Positions 1 through 5,910 of a stretch of DNA of 6,283 nt are shown in pieces. Each line of letters starts with the position of its first letter. Position 1 is the first letter of the stretch. The translations under genes and the position numbers were made by a program. Source of the stretch: an uncultured Clostridia bacterium. GTDB taxonomy: Bacteria; Bacillota; Clostridia; Oscillospirales; Acutalibacteraceae. Under the pieces are notes generated by a model. It was not told the origin of the DNA and ran no database searches. It saw nothing but the letters and a program-made list of their open reading frames with translations. Location: positions 1-6,283 of the forward strand of contig CANQIG010000122.1 in the NCBI GenBank assembly GCA_947623765.1, given 5' to 3'.

Positions 1-477
1 CAGCACATCGACGTGACGGCGCGCCTCAAGTCCCTCAAGGCGCAGGAGGAGCGGCTGCTCGCGCTGCTGGAAGAATCCGGGACGCTCGAGGAGCTGATCG
101 CGCTGCAGGACCGGCTCTCCGACGTGCAGTACCAGATCGAGAGCTACACCGCGCAGCTCGAGGCGCTCGACGACCGGATCGACTACGCGACCGTGCGCGT
201 CTGGATCGAGGAGGTGCGGCGGTACACGCCGATCGAGCCGAACTTCGGCGAGCGCGTCGGCGAGGCGTTCCGCGACATGGTGGAGAGCATCGGCGACGGC
301 GCGGAGGGCTTCGTACTCTGGCTGATCCGCGCGCTGCCCTCGCTCGTGATCCTCGCTGTGATCGCGCTCCTCATCGTTTGGATCGTGAAGCGGTCGGTAC
401 GGAGATCCCGCGCGCGCCGCACGACGTATGCGCCGCCCGCGCCGCCGGAATCGCCCCACGGCGACCCGAACCCCTGA
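1..477 (+). CDS. DUF4349 domain-containing membrane protein, C-terminal part (5' end outside window)
   Basis: The reading frame is open from the first base, so this is the last 158 residues of a longer protein. The visible part begins with a charged, Leu/Glu-rich coiled coil of about 60 residues, with blocks such as ARLKSLKAQEERLLALLEES and a short DYATVRVWIEE strand. This matches the C-terminal half of the DUF4349 family, where the coiled coil lies outside the membrane. A hydrophobic membrane helix follows (about residues 104-130 of the fragment, LPSLVILAVIALLIVWIVKR), then an Arg-rich, Pro-rich cytoplasmic tail. In full-length members an N-terminal signal or lipobox precedes the domain; it is not visible here. 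The cellular role of the family is not established. The next gene starts 31 nt downstream with its own Shine-Dalgarno, so co-transcription is likely. Family assignment is fairly sure; function is unknown. Confidence 0.82.
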   Translation, partial: QHIDVTARLKSLKAQEERLLALLEESGTLEELIALQDRLSDVQYQIESYTAQLEALDDRIDYATVRVWIEEVRRYTPIEPNFGERVGEAFRDMVESIGDGAEGFVLWLIRALPSLVILAVIALLIVWIVKRSVRRSRARRTTYAPPAPPESPHGDPNP

Positions 478-508
478 GGCGAGTCGGGAGAGAAGAAGGA
501 GCAAGATC

Positions 509-1099
509 ATGAAAAAGATCATTCCCGCGCTGTGCGCGGTGCTCGCGGCGCTGGCGCTCGCCTCGTGCAGCGGCGGGGACAGCTTCGACGCGACGGTGCT
601 CGACGTGCAGAAAACCAACCGCAGCGAGAGCGCGCTCGTCGAGACGGTGCAGCCGCTCGAGGGCGGCAGTGTGCACCGGGAGCTGATCTGGGTCAGCGTT
701 TCGCCGGCCGCGATGCCCGCGCTCTCCCCCGGCGACACCGTGACCGTCCGGCCCGACGGGGAGATCATGGAGACGCACCCGGCGCAGCTTCAAGCGAAGT
801 CCGTGAAGGTAAAAGAACGGGCGGCGGGCGCGTTTTGGGGGACGGTCCAAGAGGTGAACGGCGCGTCGCTGCTCGTCGACCGGCTGGAACGGACGGAGAC
901 GGGATTTGCGGCGAAGAACGGCGGCGAGCTGTTCACGGTCGACGTCGGGCAGGTCGAATTCCTGCCGGAGATCGATGCCGGGGACACGGTGCTGATCCGC
1001 TTTGACGGGGAGATCCTCGAGACATACCCGATGCAGATCCGCGCGGAAGCGGTCGTCTGCTGGGACGGCATACAGGCCATCCTCGGCGCGGACGGATGA
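509..1099 (+). CDS. Small lipoprotein with two tandem OB-like (DUF3221-type) domains
   Basis: The start at 509 is chosen because AAGGAG (496-501) lies 7 nt upstream and the protein then begins with a lipoprotein signal peptide: MKK, a hydrophobic stretch, and the lipobox LASC with the lipidated Cys at residue 20. An in-frame upstream start at 428 would bury this signal and overlap the previous gene. The mature part holds two related copies of a beta-rich domain, about residues 26-101 and 109-183. Each ends in the same signature: GDTVTVRPDGEIMETHPAQL in copy 1 and GDTVLIRFDGEILETYPMQI in copy 2. Similar G-D-x-V ... DGEI-E-x-x-P-x-Q signatures occur in small OB-fold secreted proteins of Firmicutes (DUF3221 or YobA-like). 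The 196-residue product is probably anchored on the outer face of the membrane. No enzymatic residues stand out. It sits between two other envelope genes. Lipoprotein call strong; family assignment moderate. Confidence 0.8.
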   Translation: MKKIIPALCAVLAALALASCSGGDSFDATVLDVQKTNRSESALVETVQPLEGGSVHRELIWVSVSPAAMPALSPGDTVTVRPDGEIMETHPAQLQAKSVKVKERAAGAFWGTVQEVNGASLLVDRLERTETGFAAKNGGELFTVDVGQVEFLPEIDAGDTVLIRFDGEILETYPMQIRAEAVVCWDGIQAILGADG

Positions 1100-1124
1100 G
1101 CCGTCCGGGAAAGGAGAAAGAGAG

Positions 1125-2222
1125 ATGAAAAAGCTCGTTTTGTTCGCATGCCTGCTGTGCGCGGCGCTGTCGCTCGCCGCGTGCGGGCCGGACAGCGTCA
1201 GCTGCTACGGCACGGGCGGCGCGGAAGCCGGCGCCGCCGGGACGGGCGCGGAGACCGGTGAAGCCGACCCCGATGCGCCCGTTTCGGCGAGCGGCACCGC
1301 GCCCGTCGAGATCGACGGCATCCGCACCGGTGAGCCGGACCCGCACGTCGAAAAGGGCGTGCAGTTCTACGGCACGGTGTCGGAGCGCGGCGCGGGGTAC
1401 CTGCTCGTCGCGCCGGACGAGGGCCGCGTGCGCCTGACGGCGGGCCCGGACGGCAAGTTCGACGAGGTGGAGTTGTTCCGCGTGGAGGTCGGCGAGGAAT
1501 TTGACATTTCCGAGTACCGGACCGGCGACCGCGTCGCGGTGACGTACAGCGGGGAACGGACGGAAACAGAGCCGCCCGAGATCCGCGCGATGGACATCTT
1601 CCCGCTCGATGAGGCAATCGCAGAGGGCCCGGACGGCGACCCCGCGGGGTACGCGCCCGCGCGGTGCGTATACGTCAAGGGGAAGCTCTATTATGACACG
1701 GGGCGCGTGCCCGAACAGGGCCCGACCTGCGGGACGATGGACGGGTATCTCACGGAGATCCCGGAAAATGAAACGCCGGACGCGGACGGCGAGGCGAACT
1801 TCCCGCTTTCCGCAGAGCAGGGCTGGCAGCTTTGGAGCGGGAACGCGGTCGTGGCACAGGTGGACGGCGCGTGGCACGTCTTCGAGACGGACGGCACGCC
1901 GACCGACAGCGGGCGGGCCTCGCCGACGCGGTGCATATACGTCAAGGGGAAGCTCTACTACGACACGGGGCGCGTGCCCGAACAGGGCCCGACCTGCGGG
2001 ACGATGGACGGGTATCTCACGGAGATCCCGGAGGATGAAACGCCCGACGCGGACGGCGAGGCGAACTTCCCGCTTTCCGAAGAGCAAGGCTGGCAGCTTT
2101 GGAGCGCGAACGCGGTCGTGACACAGGTGGACGGCGAATGGCACATTTTTGAATCGGGGGAGTTTTTCCCGCTCTGCTCGCTGCCCACGGCCGAACCGAA
2201 AACGCGCGCGGGAGAGGATTGA
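1125..2222 (+). CDS. Lipoprotein with OB-like domain and two near-identical YYDTG/CGTMDG repeats
   Basis: The start at 1125 follows AAGGAG (1111-1116) by 8 nt and gives a lipoprotein signal ending in the lipobox LAAC (Cys20). A longer in-frame start at 1002 would overlap the preceding gene and hide the signal. Order of parts in the 365-residue product: signal (1-20), low-complexity Gly/Ala/Glu linker (about 28-75), one OB-like domain (about 78-160, with GDRVAVTYSG and an acidic Glu/Pro segment as in the preceding lipoprotein), then two repeats at residues 180-255 and 269-344 with an 89-residue period. Each repeat carries KGKLYYDTGR, CGTMDGYL, DGEANFPLS and EQGWQLWS. YYDTG and CGTMDG segments are familiar from uncharacterised Clostridia lipoproteins. 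Each repeat has two Cys (181/202 and 270/291), which may form disulfides outside the cell. The gene begins 25 nt after its neighbour, suggesting one transcript. Function unknown; surface binding or sensing is only a guess. Confidence 0.82.
   Translation: MKKLVLFACLLCAALSLAACGPDSVSCYGTGGAEAGAAGTGAETGEADPDAPVSASGTAPVEIDGIRTGEPDPHVEKGVQFYGTVSERGAGYLLVAPDEGRVRLTAGPDGKFDEVELFRVEVGEEFDISEYRTGDRVAVTYSGERTETEPPEIRAMDIFPLDEAIAEGPDGDPAGYAPARCVYVKGKLYYDTGRVPEQGPTCGTMDGYLTEIPENETPDADGEANFPLSAEQGWQLWSGNAVVAQVDGAWHVFETDGTPTDSGRASPTRCIYVKGKLYYDTGRVPEQGPTCGTMDGYLTEIPEDETPDADGEANFPLSEEQGWQLWSANAVVTQVDGEWHIFESGEFFPLCSLPTAEPKTRAGED
1662..1887 (+). repeat. Intragenic tandem repeat, copy 1
   Basis: First copy of a 267-nt-period direct repeat inside the lipoprotein gene. 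It matches 1929-2154 with about 16 differences in 226 nt. An uninterrupted identical run of 71 nt starts at 1695. Confidence 0.9.
1929..2154 (+). repeat. Intragenic tandem repeat, copy 2
   Basis: Second copy of the repeat, offset by exactly 267 nt (89 codons), so the frame is kept. Many differences are synonymous (for example TAT to TAC, CCG to CCC, CAG to CAA). The amino-acid changes are mostly mild (V/I, N/D, G/A, A/T, A/E), as expected of a recent duplication still kept functional. Confidence 0.9.
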
Positions 2223-2247
2223 CAGATCCGCAGATCCGTGTTAGACT
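2219..2247 (+). promoter_or_regulatory. Sigma-A-type promoter for the epimerase gene, overlapping the upstream stop codon
   Basis: A perfect -35 box TTGACA (2219-2224) is followed by a 17-nt spacer and the -10 box TAGACT (2242-2247, 4 of 6 consensus bases), preceded by TG at 2239-2240 (extended -10). The TGA stop of the lipoprotein gene (2220-2222) lies inside the -35 box. Transcription would start near 2254, leaving a leader of about 45 nt before the start codon at 2301. Confidence 0.7.
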
Positions 2248-2300
2248 GAGGGTGGAAGACGCCGTTACACCACCCCCAAAACGCGGAGGAGGGCCGCAGG

Positions 2301-3275
2301 ATGGAGAAGCTATATTTGATCACGGGCGCGACGGGACACATCGGGACGGTCCTCATCCCGGCCCTGCGGGAGCGGGGCGCGCGGGTCCGGATCCTGTGCC
2401 TGCCGCAGGAGCGGCACTTTGCGCCGAACGGCGTGGAGGTCTGCGAGGGAGACGTCACGGACAGCGCGTCGCTCCGGGGATTCTTCGACGTTTCCGGGTA
2501 CGGGGAGACGACGCTGATCCACTGCGCGGCGTCGATCACCGTCGCCTCGAAGGAGGACCCGCGCGTATGGGACGTGAACGTGAACGGGACGGAAAACGTC
2601 ATGCGCATGGCGACCGCCGCGCGCATCCGCAGGGTCATCCATGTGAGCTCGGTGCACGCGATCCCGGAGAGGCCATCGCATGAGGTCATCCGGGAGGTCG
2701 GGTCGTTCTCGCCCGACCTCGTGCACGGGCAGTACGCGAAGTCGAAGGCGGCGGCCTCCGAAACGGTGCTGGGCTACGCCCGCCGCGGGCTGAACGTCAG
2801 CATCGTACACCCTTCGGGCATCATCGGGCCGGGAGATCTGCGGCAGCGGAACCACATGATCCGCACGATCCGGGCGATGGCGAGCGGGGCGATCCCGTTC
2901 GCGGTCCGGGGCGGGTACGATTTCGTGGATTCGCGGGACGTGGTCGAGGGGATCCTCGGCTGCGAGACCGCCGGGGAATGCGGCGAATGCTACATCCTGA
3001 GCGGGCAGTACCTCTCGGTTTTGGAGCTGCAGAATACGGTGCGCAGGATCATCGGGAAAAAGCCGCTTAGGACCGAGCTCCCGCACGGACTGGTGCGGGG
3101 CTTCGCGCCCGCCGTGGAGCGGATCGCCGTGCTGTTCGGGCGAAACGCGCCGCTCTTTACGCCCTACGCCCTGCACACTTTGCAGACAAACGGCCATTTT
3201 TCGTTTGAAAAAGCGCGCCGCGCGTTCGGCTACGCGCCGCGACCGGCGGAGGAAACGGTCCGGGCGTCGCTCTAA
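2301..3275 (+). CDS. NAD(P)-dependent epimerase/dehydratase family protein (extended SDR)
   Basis: The 324-residue product is an extended short-chain dehydrogenase/reductase. A Rossmann fold opens at the N-terminus with the dinucleotide-binding motif GATGHIG (residues 9-15). GDVTD (50-54) follows, then a strand ending in the candidate catalytic Ser (HVSSVHA, S116/S117). The catalytic Tyr-Lys pair is YAKSK (Y145, K149), followed by HPSGIIGPGD (170-179), the usual substrate-side loop. Family knowledge says such proteins reduce or epimerise nucleotide sugars, sterols or flavonol-like carbonyls. The overall pattern looks closest to the dihydroflavonol-4-reductase-like group, but the substrate cannot be read from the sequence. 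The C-terminal half is a less conserved substrate domain. The start at 2301 is supported by AGGAGG (2287-2292), 8 nt upstream. It has its own promoter and terminator, so it appears monocistronic. Family very sure; substrate unknown. Confidence 0.92.
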   Translation: MEKLYLITGATGHIGTVLIPALRERGARVRILCLPQERHFAPNGVEVCEGDVTDSASLRGFFDVSGYGETTLIHCAASITVASKEDPRVWDVNVNGTENVMRMATAARIRRVIHVSSVHAIPERPSHEVIREVGSFSPDLVHGQYAKSKAAASETVLGYARRGLNVSIVHPSGIIGPGDLRQRNHMIRTIRAMASGAIPFAVRGGYDFVDSRDVVEGILGCETAGECGECYILSGQYLSVLELQNTVRRIIGKKPLRTELPHGLVRGFAPAVERIAVLFGRNAPLFTPYALHTLQTNGHFSFEKARRAFGYAPRPAEETVRASL

Positions 3276-3296
3276 AAATCGCTATAAAAAGACAGA

Positions 3297-3332
3297 AAAG
3301 CGCTCCGGGCCATTCGCGGGCCGGGGCGCTTT
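3297..3332 (+). terminator. Hairpin terminator after the epimerase gene, possibly bidirectional
   Basis: A 15-bp stem with one mismatch and one G-U pair (arms 3297-3311 and 3318-3332, loop ATTCGC) begins 21 nt after the stop codon. On the + strand only three T end the right arm, and no long T run follows. On the - strand the same hairpin is followed by TTTTCTGTCTTTTT, so it is a better terminator for leftward transcription. Confidence 0.6.
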
Positions 3333-3660
3333 GCGCTGGAAGAAAATGAAGCGGCACGGGCAAGTGGCTTGGCAACTTGGCGCGGGCAAGCGGGTGACTT
3401 TTGCACGGGGAACTTTTGGAGAAGCTGCCTGCGCGTTTGTGGATCGCCCGGGGACACGGGATTTCTTTGCAAAAGGCTGGCGGTATTTTGCGGAAAGAAA
3501 AAGGGGCAGCACGGGAAAAGGATTTGCAGGAACTTCGCGGGAGTTGGGGCGGGTTTTGCCGGTAAATGAGGCGGCAGGAAAAGCCGGAACGCGCGGCGGG
3601 GACTCGGCGGGGAGCCGGGTCTCCTTTGACTGCGCGGGAAGAAAAAATGCGCGCTGGGGG
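3333..3660. other. Intergenic region without a credible gene, G-rich on the + strand
   Basis: Open frames exist on both strands but have no Shine-Dalgarno. Their translations are low-complexity (Arg/Gly/Lys-rich on +, Pro/Ser/Phe-rich on -) and resemble no known family. The + strand is strongly skewed towards G over C; in 3481-3540 I count 22 G and 9 C. No tRNA, CRISPR or insertion-sequence ends were seen. Confidence 0.55.
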
Positions 3661-3689
3661 TTGACAAATCGGTCTGGGCGTGCTATACT
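3661..3689 (+). promoter_or_regulatory. Strong sigma-A promoter of the metY-rrf2 unit
   Basis: The -35 box TTGACA (3661-3666) is perfect. A 17-nt spacer leads to the -10 box TATACT (3684-3689), with an extended -10 TG at 3681-3682. Transcription would start around 3695-3697, giving a leader of about 190 nt before metY. Confidence 0.88.
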
Positions 3690-3690
3690 C

Positions 3691-3713
3691 CTATCAACCT
3701 ACTAGGTAAATAG
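3691..3713. promoter_or_regulatory. 23-bp dyad operator over the predicted start site (candidate Rrf2 site)
   Basis: An odd-length palindrome centred on C3702 has 9 of 11 positions paired, with core CCTACTAGG (3698-3706) and outer arms CTAT and ATAG. It begins two bases after the -10 box and covers the predicted +1, a position suited to repression. Rrf2-family regulators (IscR, CymR, NsrR) bind dyads of about this size as dimers, and an Rrf2 gene lies in the same unit. The pairing of protein and site is inference. Confidence 0.6.
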
Positions 3714-3735
3714 CGAATTATGGAAGGGAAAAAGA

Positions 3736-3792
3736 ATGAAAAACGACTTTGAGCGCCTCGTGCGGGCGAATTTCCGGTTTGGACGAATGTGA
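3736..3792 (+). CDS. Possible 18-residue leader peptide upstream of metY
   Basis: A short frame, MKNDFERLVRANFRFGRM then stop, sits in the metY leader. A purine-rich GGAAGGG (3722-3728) lies 7 nt before its ATG, which is acceptable for translation. It has no Cys codons and only one internal Met codon, directly before the TGA, so it is not a classic run-of-codons attenuator peptide. Its stop codon ends 3 nt before an RNA segment (3796-3802) that can compete for pairing further down the leader. An overlapping nine-codon frame from 3720 is less well placed. It could equally be chance; no family is recognised. Confidence 0.3.
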   Translation: MKNDFERLVRANFRFGRM

Positions 3793-3795
3793 CGG

Positions 3796-3877
3796 CGGCG
3801 GGATGTACGCCGATCTTTCCGGCGGGGGACGCCCGCCGGCGCTCCAAACACGCTCCAAATAATTTGATGAGGAAAGG
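3796..3877 (+). promoter_or_regulatory. metY leader region with hairpins and alternative pairings
   Basis: A perfect 8-bp GC hairpin (3819-3826 with 3832-3839, loop GGACG) stands about 48 nt before metY. The sequence CGGCGGG occurs twice, at 3796-3802 and 3820-3826, and both copies can pair with CCCGCCG (3832-3838). TCTTTCC (3814-3820) can pair with GGAAAGG (3871-3877), which includes the metY ribosome-binding site. No T run follows the hairpin, so intrinsic attenuation is unlikely. Control of ribosome access is the more plausible use, if there is any. Confidence 0.35.
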
Positions 3878-3887
3878 AATTTGAACC

Positions 3888-5180
3888 ATGTCCAACTATA
3901 AATTTGAGACCCTGCAGCTCCATGTCGGGCAGGAGACGCCCGATCCCGCGACCGACGCCCGCGCCGTCCCGATCTACGCGACGACCTCGTACGTCTTCCG
4001 CAACTGCGAACACGCTGCGGCGCGCTTCGGCCTGACCGACGCCGGGAACATCTACGGCCGGCTCACGAACTCCACGCAGGACGTGCTCGAAAAGCGCGTG
4101 GCAGCGCTCGAGGGCGGCGTCGCGGCGCTGGCCGTGGCCTCCGGCGCGGCGGCCATCTCGTACACGCTCCAGGCGCTCGGCCAGAACGGCGGGCATTTTG
4201 TCGCGCAGAAGACGATCTACGGCGGGAGCTACAACCTCCTCGCGCACACGCTGCCGAACTTCGGCATCACCGCGACGTTCGTCAACATCCACGACCTCGC
4301 GGAGACGGAGGCGGCGATCCGCCCCGAGACGCGCGGCATCTACATTGAGACGCTCGGCAACCCGAACAGCGACATCCCGGACATCGACGCGCTGGCCGCC
4401 CTCGCCCACCGGCACGGCCTGCCGCTCATCGTGGACAACACCTTCGGCACGCCGTATCTGATCCGGCCCATCGAGCACGGCGCGGACATCGTGGTCCACT
4501 CGGCGACAAAGTTCCTCGGCGGGCACGGCACGACGCTCGGCGGGGTGCTCGTCGACTCGGGCAAGTTCGACTGGGCGGCGAGCGGCAAATACCCGGCGAT
4601 CGCCGAGCCGAACCCGAGCTACCACGGCGTTTCTTTCGTGCAGGCGGCGGGCCCGGCGGCGTTTGCCACCTATGTGCGGGCGATCCTCCTGCGCGACACC
4701 GGCGCGACGATCTCGCCGTTCGCGGCGTTTCTGCTCTTGCAGGGCATCGAGACGCTTTCGCTGCGCGTGGAGCGCCACGCGGAGAACACCGCGAAGGTGC
4801 TCGAATTCCTGAACGGCCACCCGCTCGTGGAAAAGGTCAACCATCCCGCGCTGCCGGATCACCCGGACCACGCGCTCTATGAAAAATACTTCCCGAACGG
4901 CGGCGGCTCCATCTTCACGTTTGAGATCCGCGGCGGCGTGAAGGAAGCCCACAAGTTCATTGACAGCCTCGAGATCTTCTCGCTGCTCGCGAACGTCGCG
5001 GACGTGAAGAGCCTCGTGATCCACCCGGCGACGACGACCCACAGCCAGCTGACCGAGGAAGAACTCGCCGAGCAGGGGATCAAGCCGAACACGATCCGGC
5101 TCTCCATCGGCACGGAACACATCGACGATCTGCTCGATGATCTGCGGCGCGGCTTCGACGCGGTGTCGGCGGCGAACTGA
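3888..5180 (+). CDS. metY: O-acetylhomoserine sulfhydrylase (O-acetylhomoserine aminocarboxypropyltransferase)
   Basis: This cytoplasmic PLP enzyme of the Cys/Met metabolism family joins O-acetyl-L-homoserine and sulfide to give homocysteine and acetate, the direct sulfhydrylation route to methionine. The 430-residue length is typical of MetY. Visible landmarks: the N-terminal ETLQLHVGQ and PIYATTSY; IYGRLTNST with the active-site Tyr (Y56) and Arg (R58); the phosphate-binding SGAAA (85-89); ETLGNPNSDIPDID (154-167); VDNTFGTPY with the PLP-pyridine Asp (D183); SATKFLGGHG with the Schiff-base Lys (K208); and the C-terminal TIRLSIGTEH, which carries the carboxylate-binding Arg. The start follows a GGAAAGGA site (3871-3878) by 9 nt. 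A strong promoter and dyad operator precede it, and the Rrf2 gene follows by 32 nt, pointing to sulfur-dependent control. The long IYGR...QNGG region and length favour MetY over cystathionine gamma-synthase. Very confident. Confidence 0.96.
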   Translation: MSNYKFETLQLHVGQETPDPATDARAVPIYATTSYVFRNCEHAAARFGLTDAGNIYGRLTNSTQDVLEKRVAALEGGVAALAVASGAAAISYTLQALGQNGGHFVAQKTIYGGSYNLLAHTLPNFGITATFVNIHDLAETEAAIRPETRGIYIETLGNPNSDIPDIDALAALAHRHGLPLIVDNTFGTPYLIRPIEHGADIVVHSATKFLGGHGTTLGGVLVDSGKFDWAASGKYPAIAEPNPSYHGVSFVQAAGPAAFATYVRAILLRDTGATISPFAAFLLLQGIETLSLRVERHAENTAKVLEFLNGHPLVEKVNHPALPDHPDHALYEKYFPNGGGSIFTFEIRGGVKEAHKFIDSLEIFSLLANVADVKSLVIHPATTTHSQLTEEELAEQGIKPNTIRLSIGTEHIDDLLDDLRRGFDAVSAAN

Positions 5181-5212
5181 ACGGCGGCGGCACGCCGCGG
5201 AAAGGACCGGGA

Positions 5213-5638
5213 ATGATCTCGACGAGAGGGCGGTACGCCCTGCGCGTGATGCTCGATCTCGCGGAGAACGGCGGCGCGGGGTATGTCCCGATGAAGGAAG
5301 TCGCGGCGCGGCAGGGCATCTCGCTGAAATACCTCGAGCAGATCCTCCCCGCGCTCGTGAGGGCGGGCTGCGTGGAGGGCGTGCACGGCCGGGGCGGCGG
5401 CTACCGGCTGGCGCGCGCGCCGGAGCTGTTCTCCGTCGGGGAGATCCTGCGCCTCGCCGAGGGGGACCTCGCGCCGGTCGCGTGTTTGCAGATGGGCGCG
5501 GCGCCGTGCCCGCGCGCGGAGACCTGCCGGACGCTCCCGATGTGGCGGGAATACTACGACCTCACAAATAAATACTTCGACGGCGTGACGCTCGCGGATC
5601 TGCTCGGCGCGGAGACGCCCGACGAAGCGAAGGGATAA
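5213..5638 (+). CDS. Rrf2-family transcriptional regulator with IscR-like cysteines
   Basis: The 141-residue product shows the full Rrf2 layout: MISTRGRYALRVMLDLA at the N-terminus, a winged helix-turn-helix with the recognition segment (ISLKYLEQILPAL, about 36-48), the wing GRGGGYRLAR (59-68), then a three-cysteine region C91-x7-C99-x5-C105 and a long C-terminal helix (about 106-131, LPMWREYYDLTNKYFDGV). In IscR three Cys at nearly the same places (92, 98, 104) hold an Fe-S cluster, and the following helix dimerises. CymR, the cysteine regulator, lacks this trio. A cluster-sensing role is therefore likely but unproved. The start is supported by AAAGGA (5201-5206). The 32-nt gap after metY contains a 6-bp hairpin (5184-5198) with no T run, so both genes probably share one transcript. 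The likely target is the dyad before metY, which would make it autoregulatory. Unusually, its last 38 codons reappear as tandem repeats downstream. Confidence 0.93.
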   Translation: MISTRGRYALRVMLDLAENGGAGYVPMKEVAARQGISLKYLEQILPALVRAGCVEGVHGRGGGYRLARAPELFSVGEILRLAEGDLAPVACLQMGAAPCPRAETCRTLPMWREYYDLTNKYFDGVTLADLLGAETPDEAKG

Positions 5639-5642
5639 ATCG

Positions 5643-5669
5643 AAAGGGCCTCCGGAAGGGGGCCCTTTT
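5643..5669 (+). terminator. Intrinsic terminator of the metY-rrf2 unit (array unit 0)
   Basis: An 11-bp stem (5643-5653 with 5658-5668, one G-U pair) is closed by the GNRA-type tetraloop GGAA. A run of four T follows, four nt after the Rrf2 stop codon. Confidence 0.88.
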
Positions 5670-5715
5670 ATGCGGGAAAGCGCGGCGCGGAGTTGTTTTT
5701 CGGGGGAGTTTCACG

Positions 5716-5831
5716 TTGCGCCGGACGCTCCCGCGCGGCGGGAATATTACGACCTCACAAACAAATACTTCGACGGCGTGACGCTCGCGGATCTGCTCGG
5801 CGCGGAGACGCCCGGCGAAGCGAAGGGATAA
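5716..5831 (+). pseudogene. Rrf2 C-terminal fragment, array unit 1 (frameshifted)
   Basis: This copy of the regulator's last 38 codons begins at TTG (5716), behind a GGGGGAG run. Relative to the gene it has lost one base near 5731: CCCGATGTGGC has become CCCGCGCGGC. From that TTG the frame therefore leaves the Rrf2 sequence after six codons and stops at 5781. The remaining bases up to TAA (5829-5831) still match the gene closely. It is best seen as a non-coding remnant. Confidence 0.75.
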
Positions 5832-5835
5832 AACG

Positions 5836-5864
5836 AAAGGGCCTCTGGAAGGAGGCCCTTTTTT
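5836..5864 (+). terminator. Repeated terminator, array unit 1
   Basis: An 11-bp stem (5836-5846 with 5851-5861) has loop GGAA and six T, the longest T run of the four copies. Compared with unit 0, one G-U pair has become A-U and one G-C has become G-U, so pairing is kept throughout. Confidence 0.82.
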
Positions 5865-5910
5865 CGCGGGGAAGTGCGGCGCGGATTTGATTGGTTGAAG
5901 GAGCTTCACG

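Noticed and set aside
1609..2121. 170-codon + strand frame inside the lipoprotein gene
   Set aside because: Arg/Thr-rich out-of-frame shadow of the lipoprotein coding sequence, with repeats that only mirror the real gene's repeats.
2250..2275. GGGTGG/CCACCC hairpin in the epimerase leader as an operator or T-box remnant
   Set aside because: The stem is only 6 bp with a 14-nt loop, and its left arm straddles the predicted transcription start, so it would be incompletely transcribed. No wider motif supports it.
3539..3562. G-quadruplex
   Set aside because: Three G runs of three or more are followed only by a GG pair, so it falls short of a convincing four-run motif.
3272..3667. 131-codon - strand frame in the intergenic region
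   Set aside because: Pro/Ser/Phe-rich low-complexity translation, explained by the purine bias of the + strand. No Shine-Dalgarno or recognisable domain.
3205..3705. 166-codon + strand frame covering the end of the epimerase gene and the intergenic region
   Set aside because: It overlaps the epimerase gene, crosses the hairpin and the metY promoter, has no Shine-Dalgarno, and encodes a low-complexity basic sequence.
3695..3887. SAM (S-box) riboswitch or T-box upstream of metY
   Set aside because: I found neither the S-box core nor the T-box GGTGG-type antiterminator sequence, and no hairpin followed by a T run.
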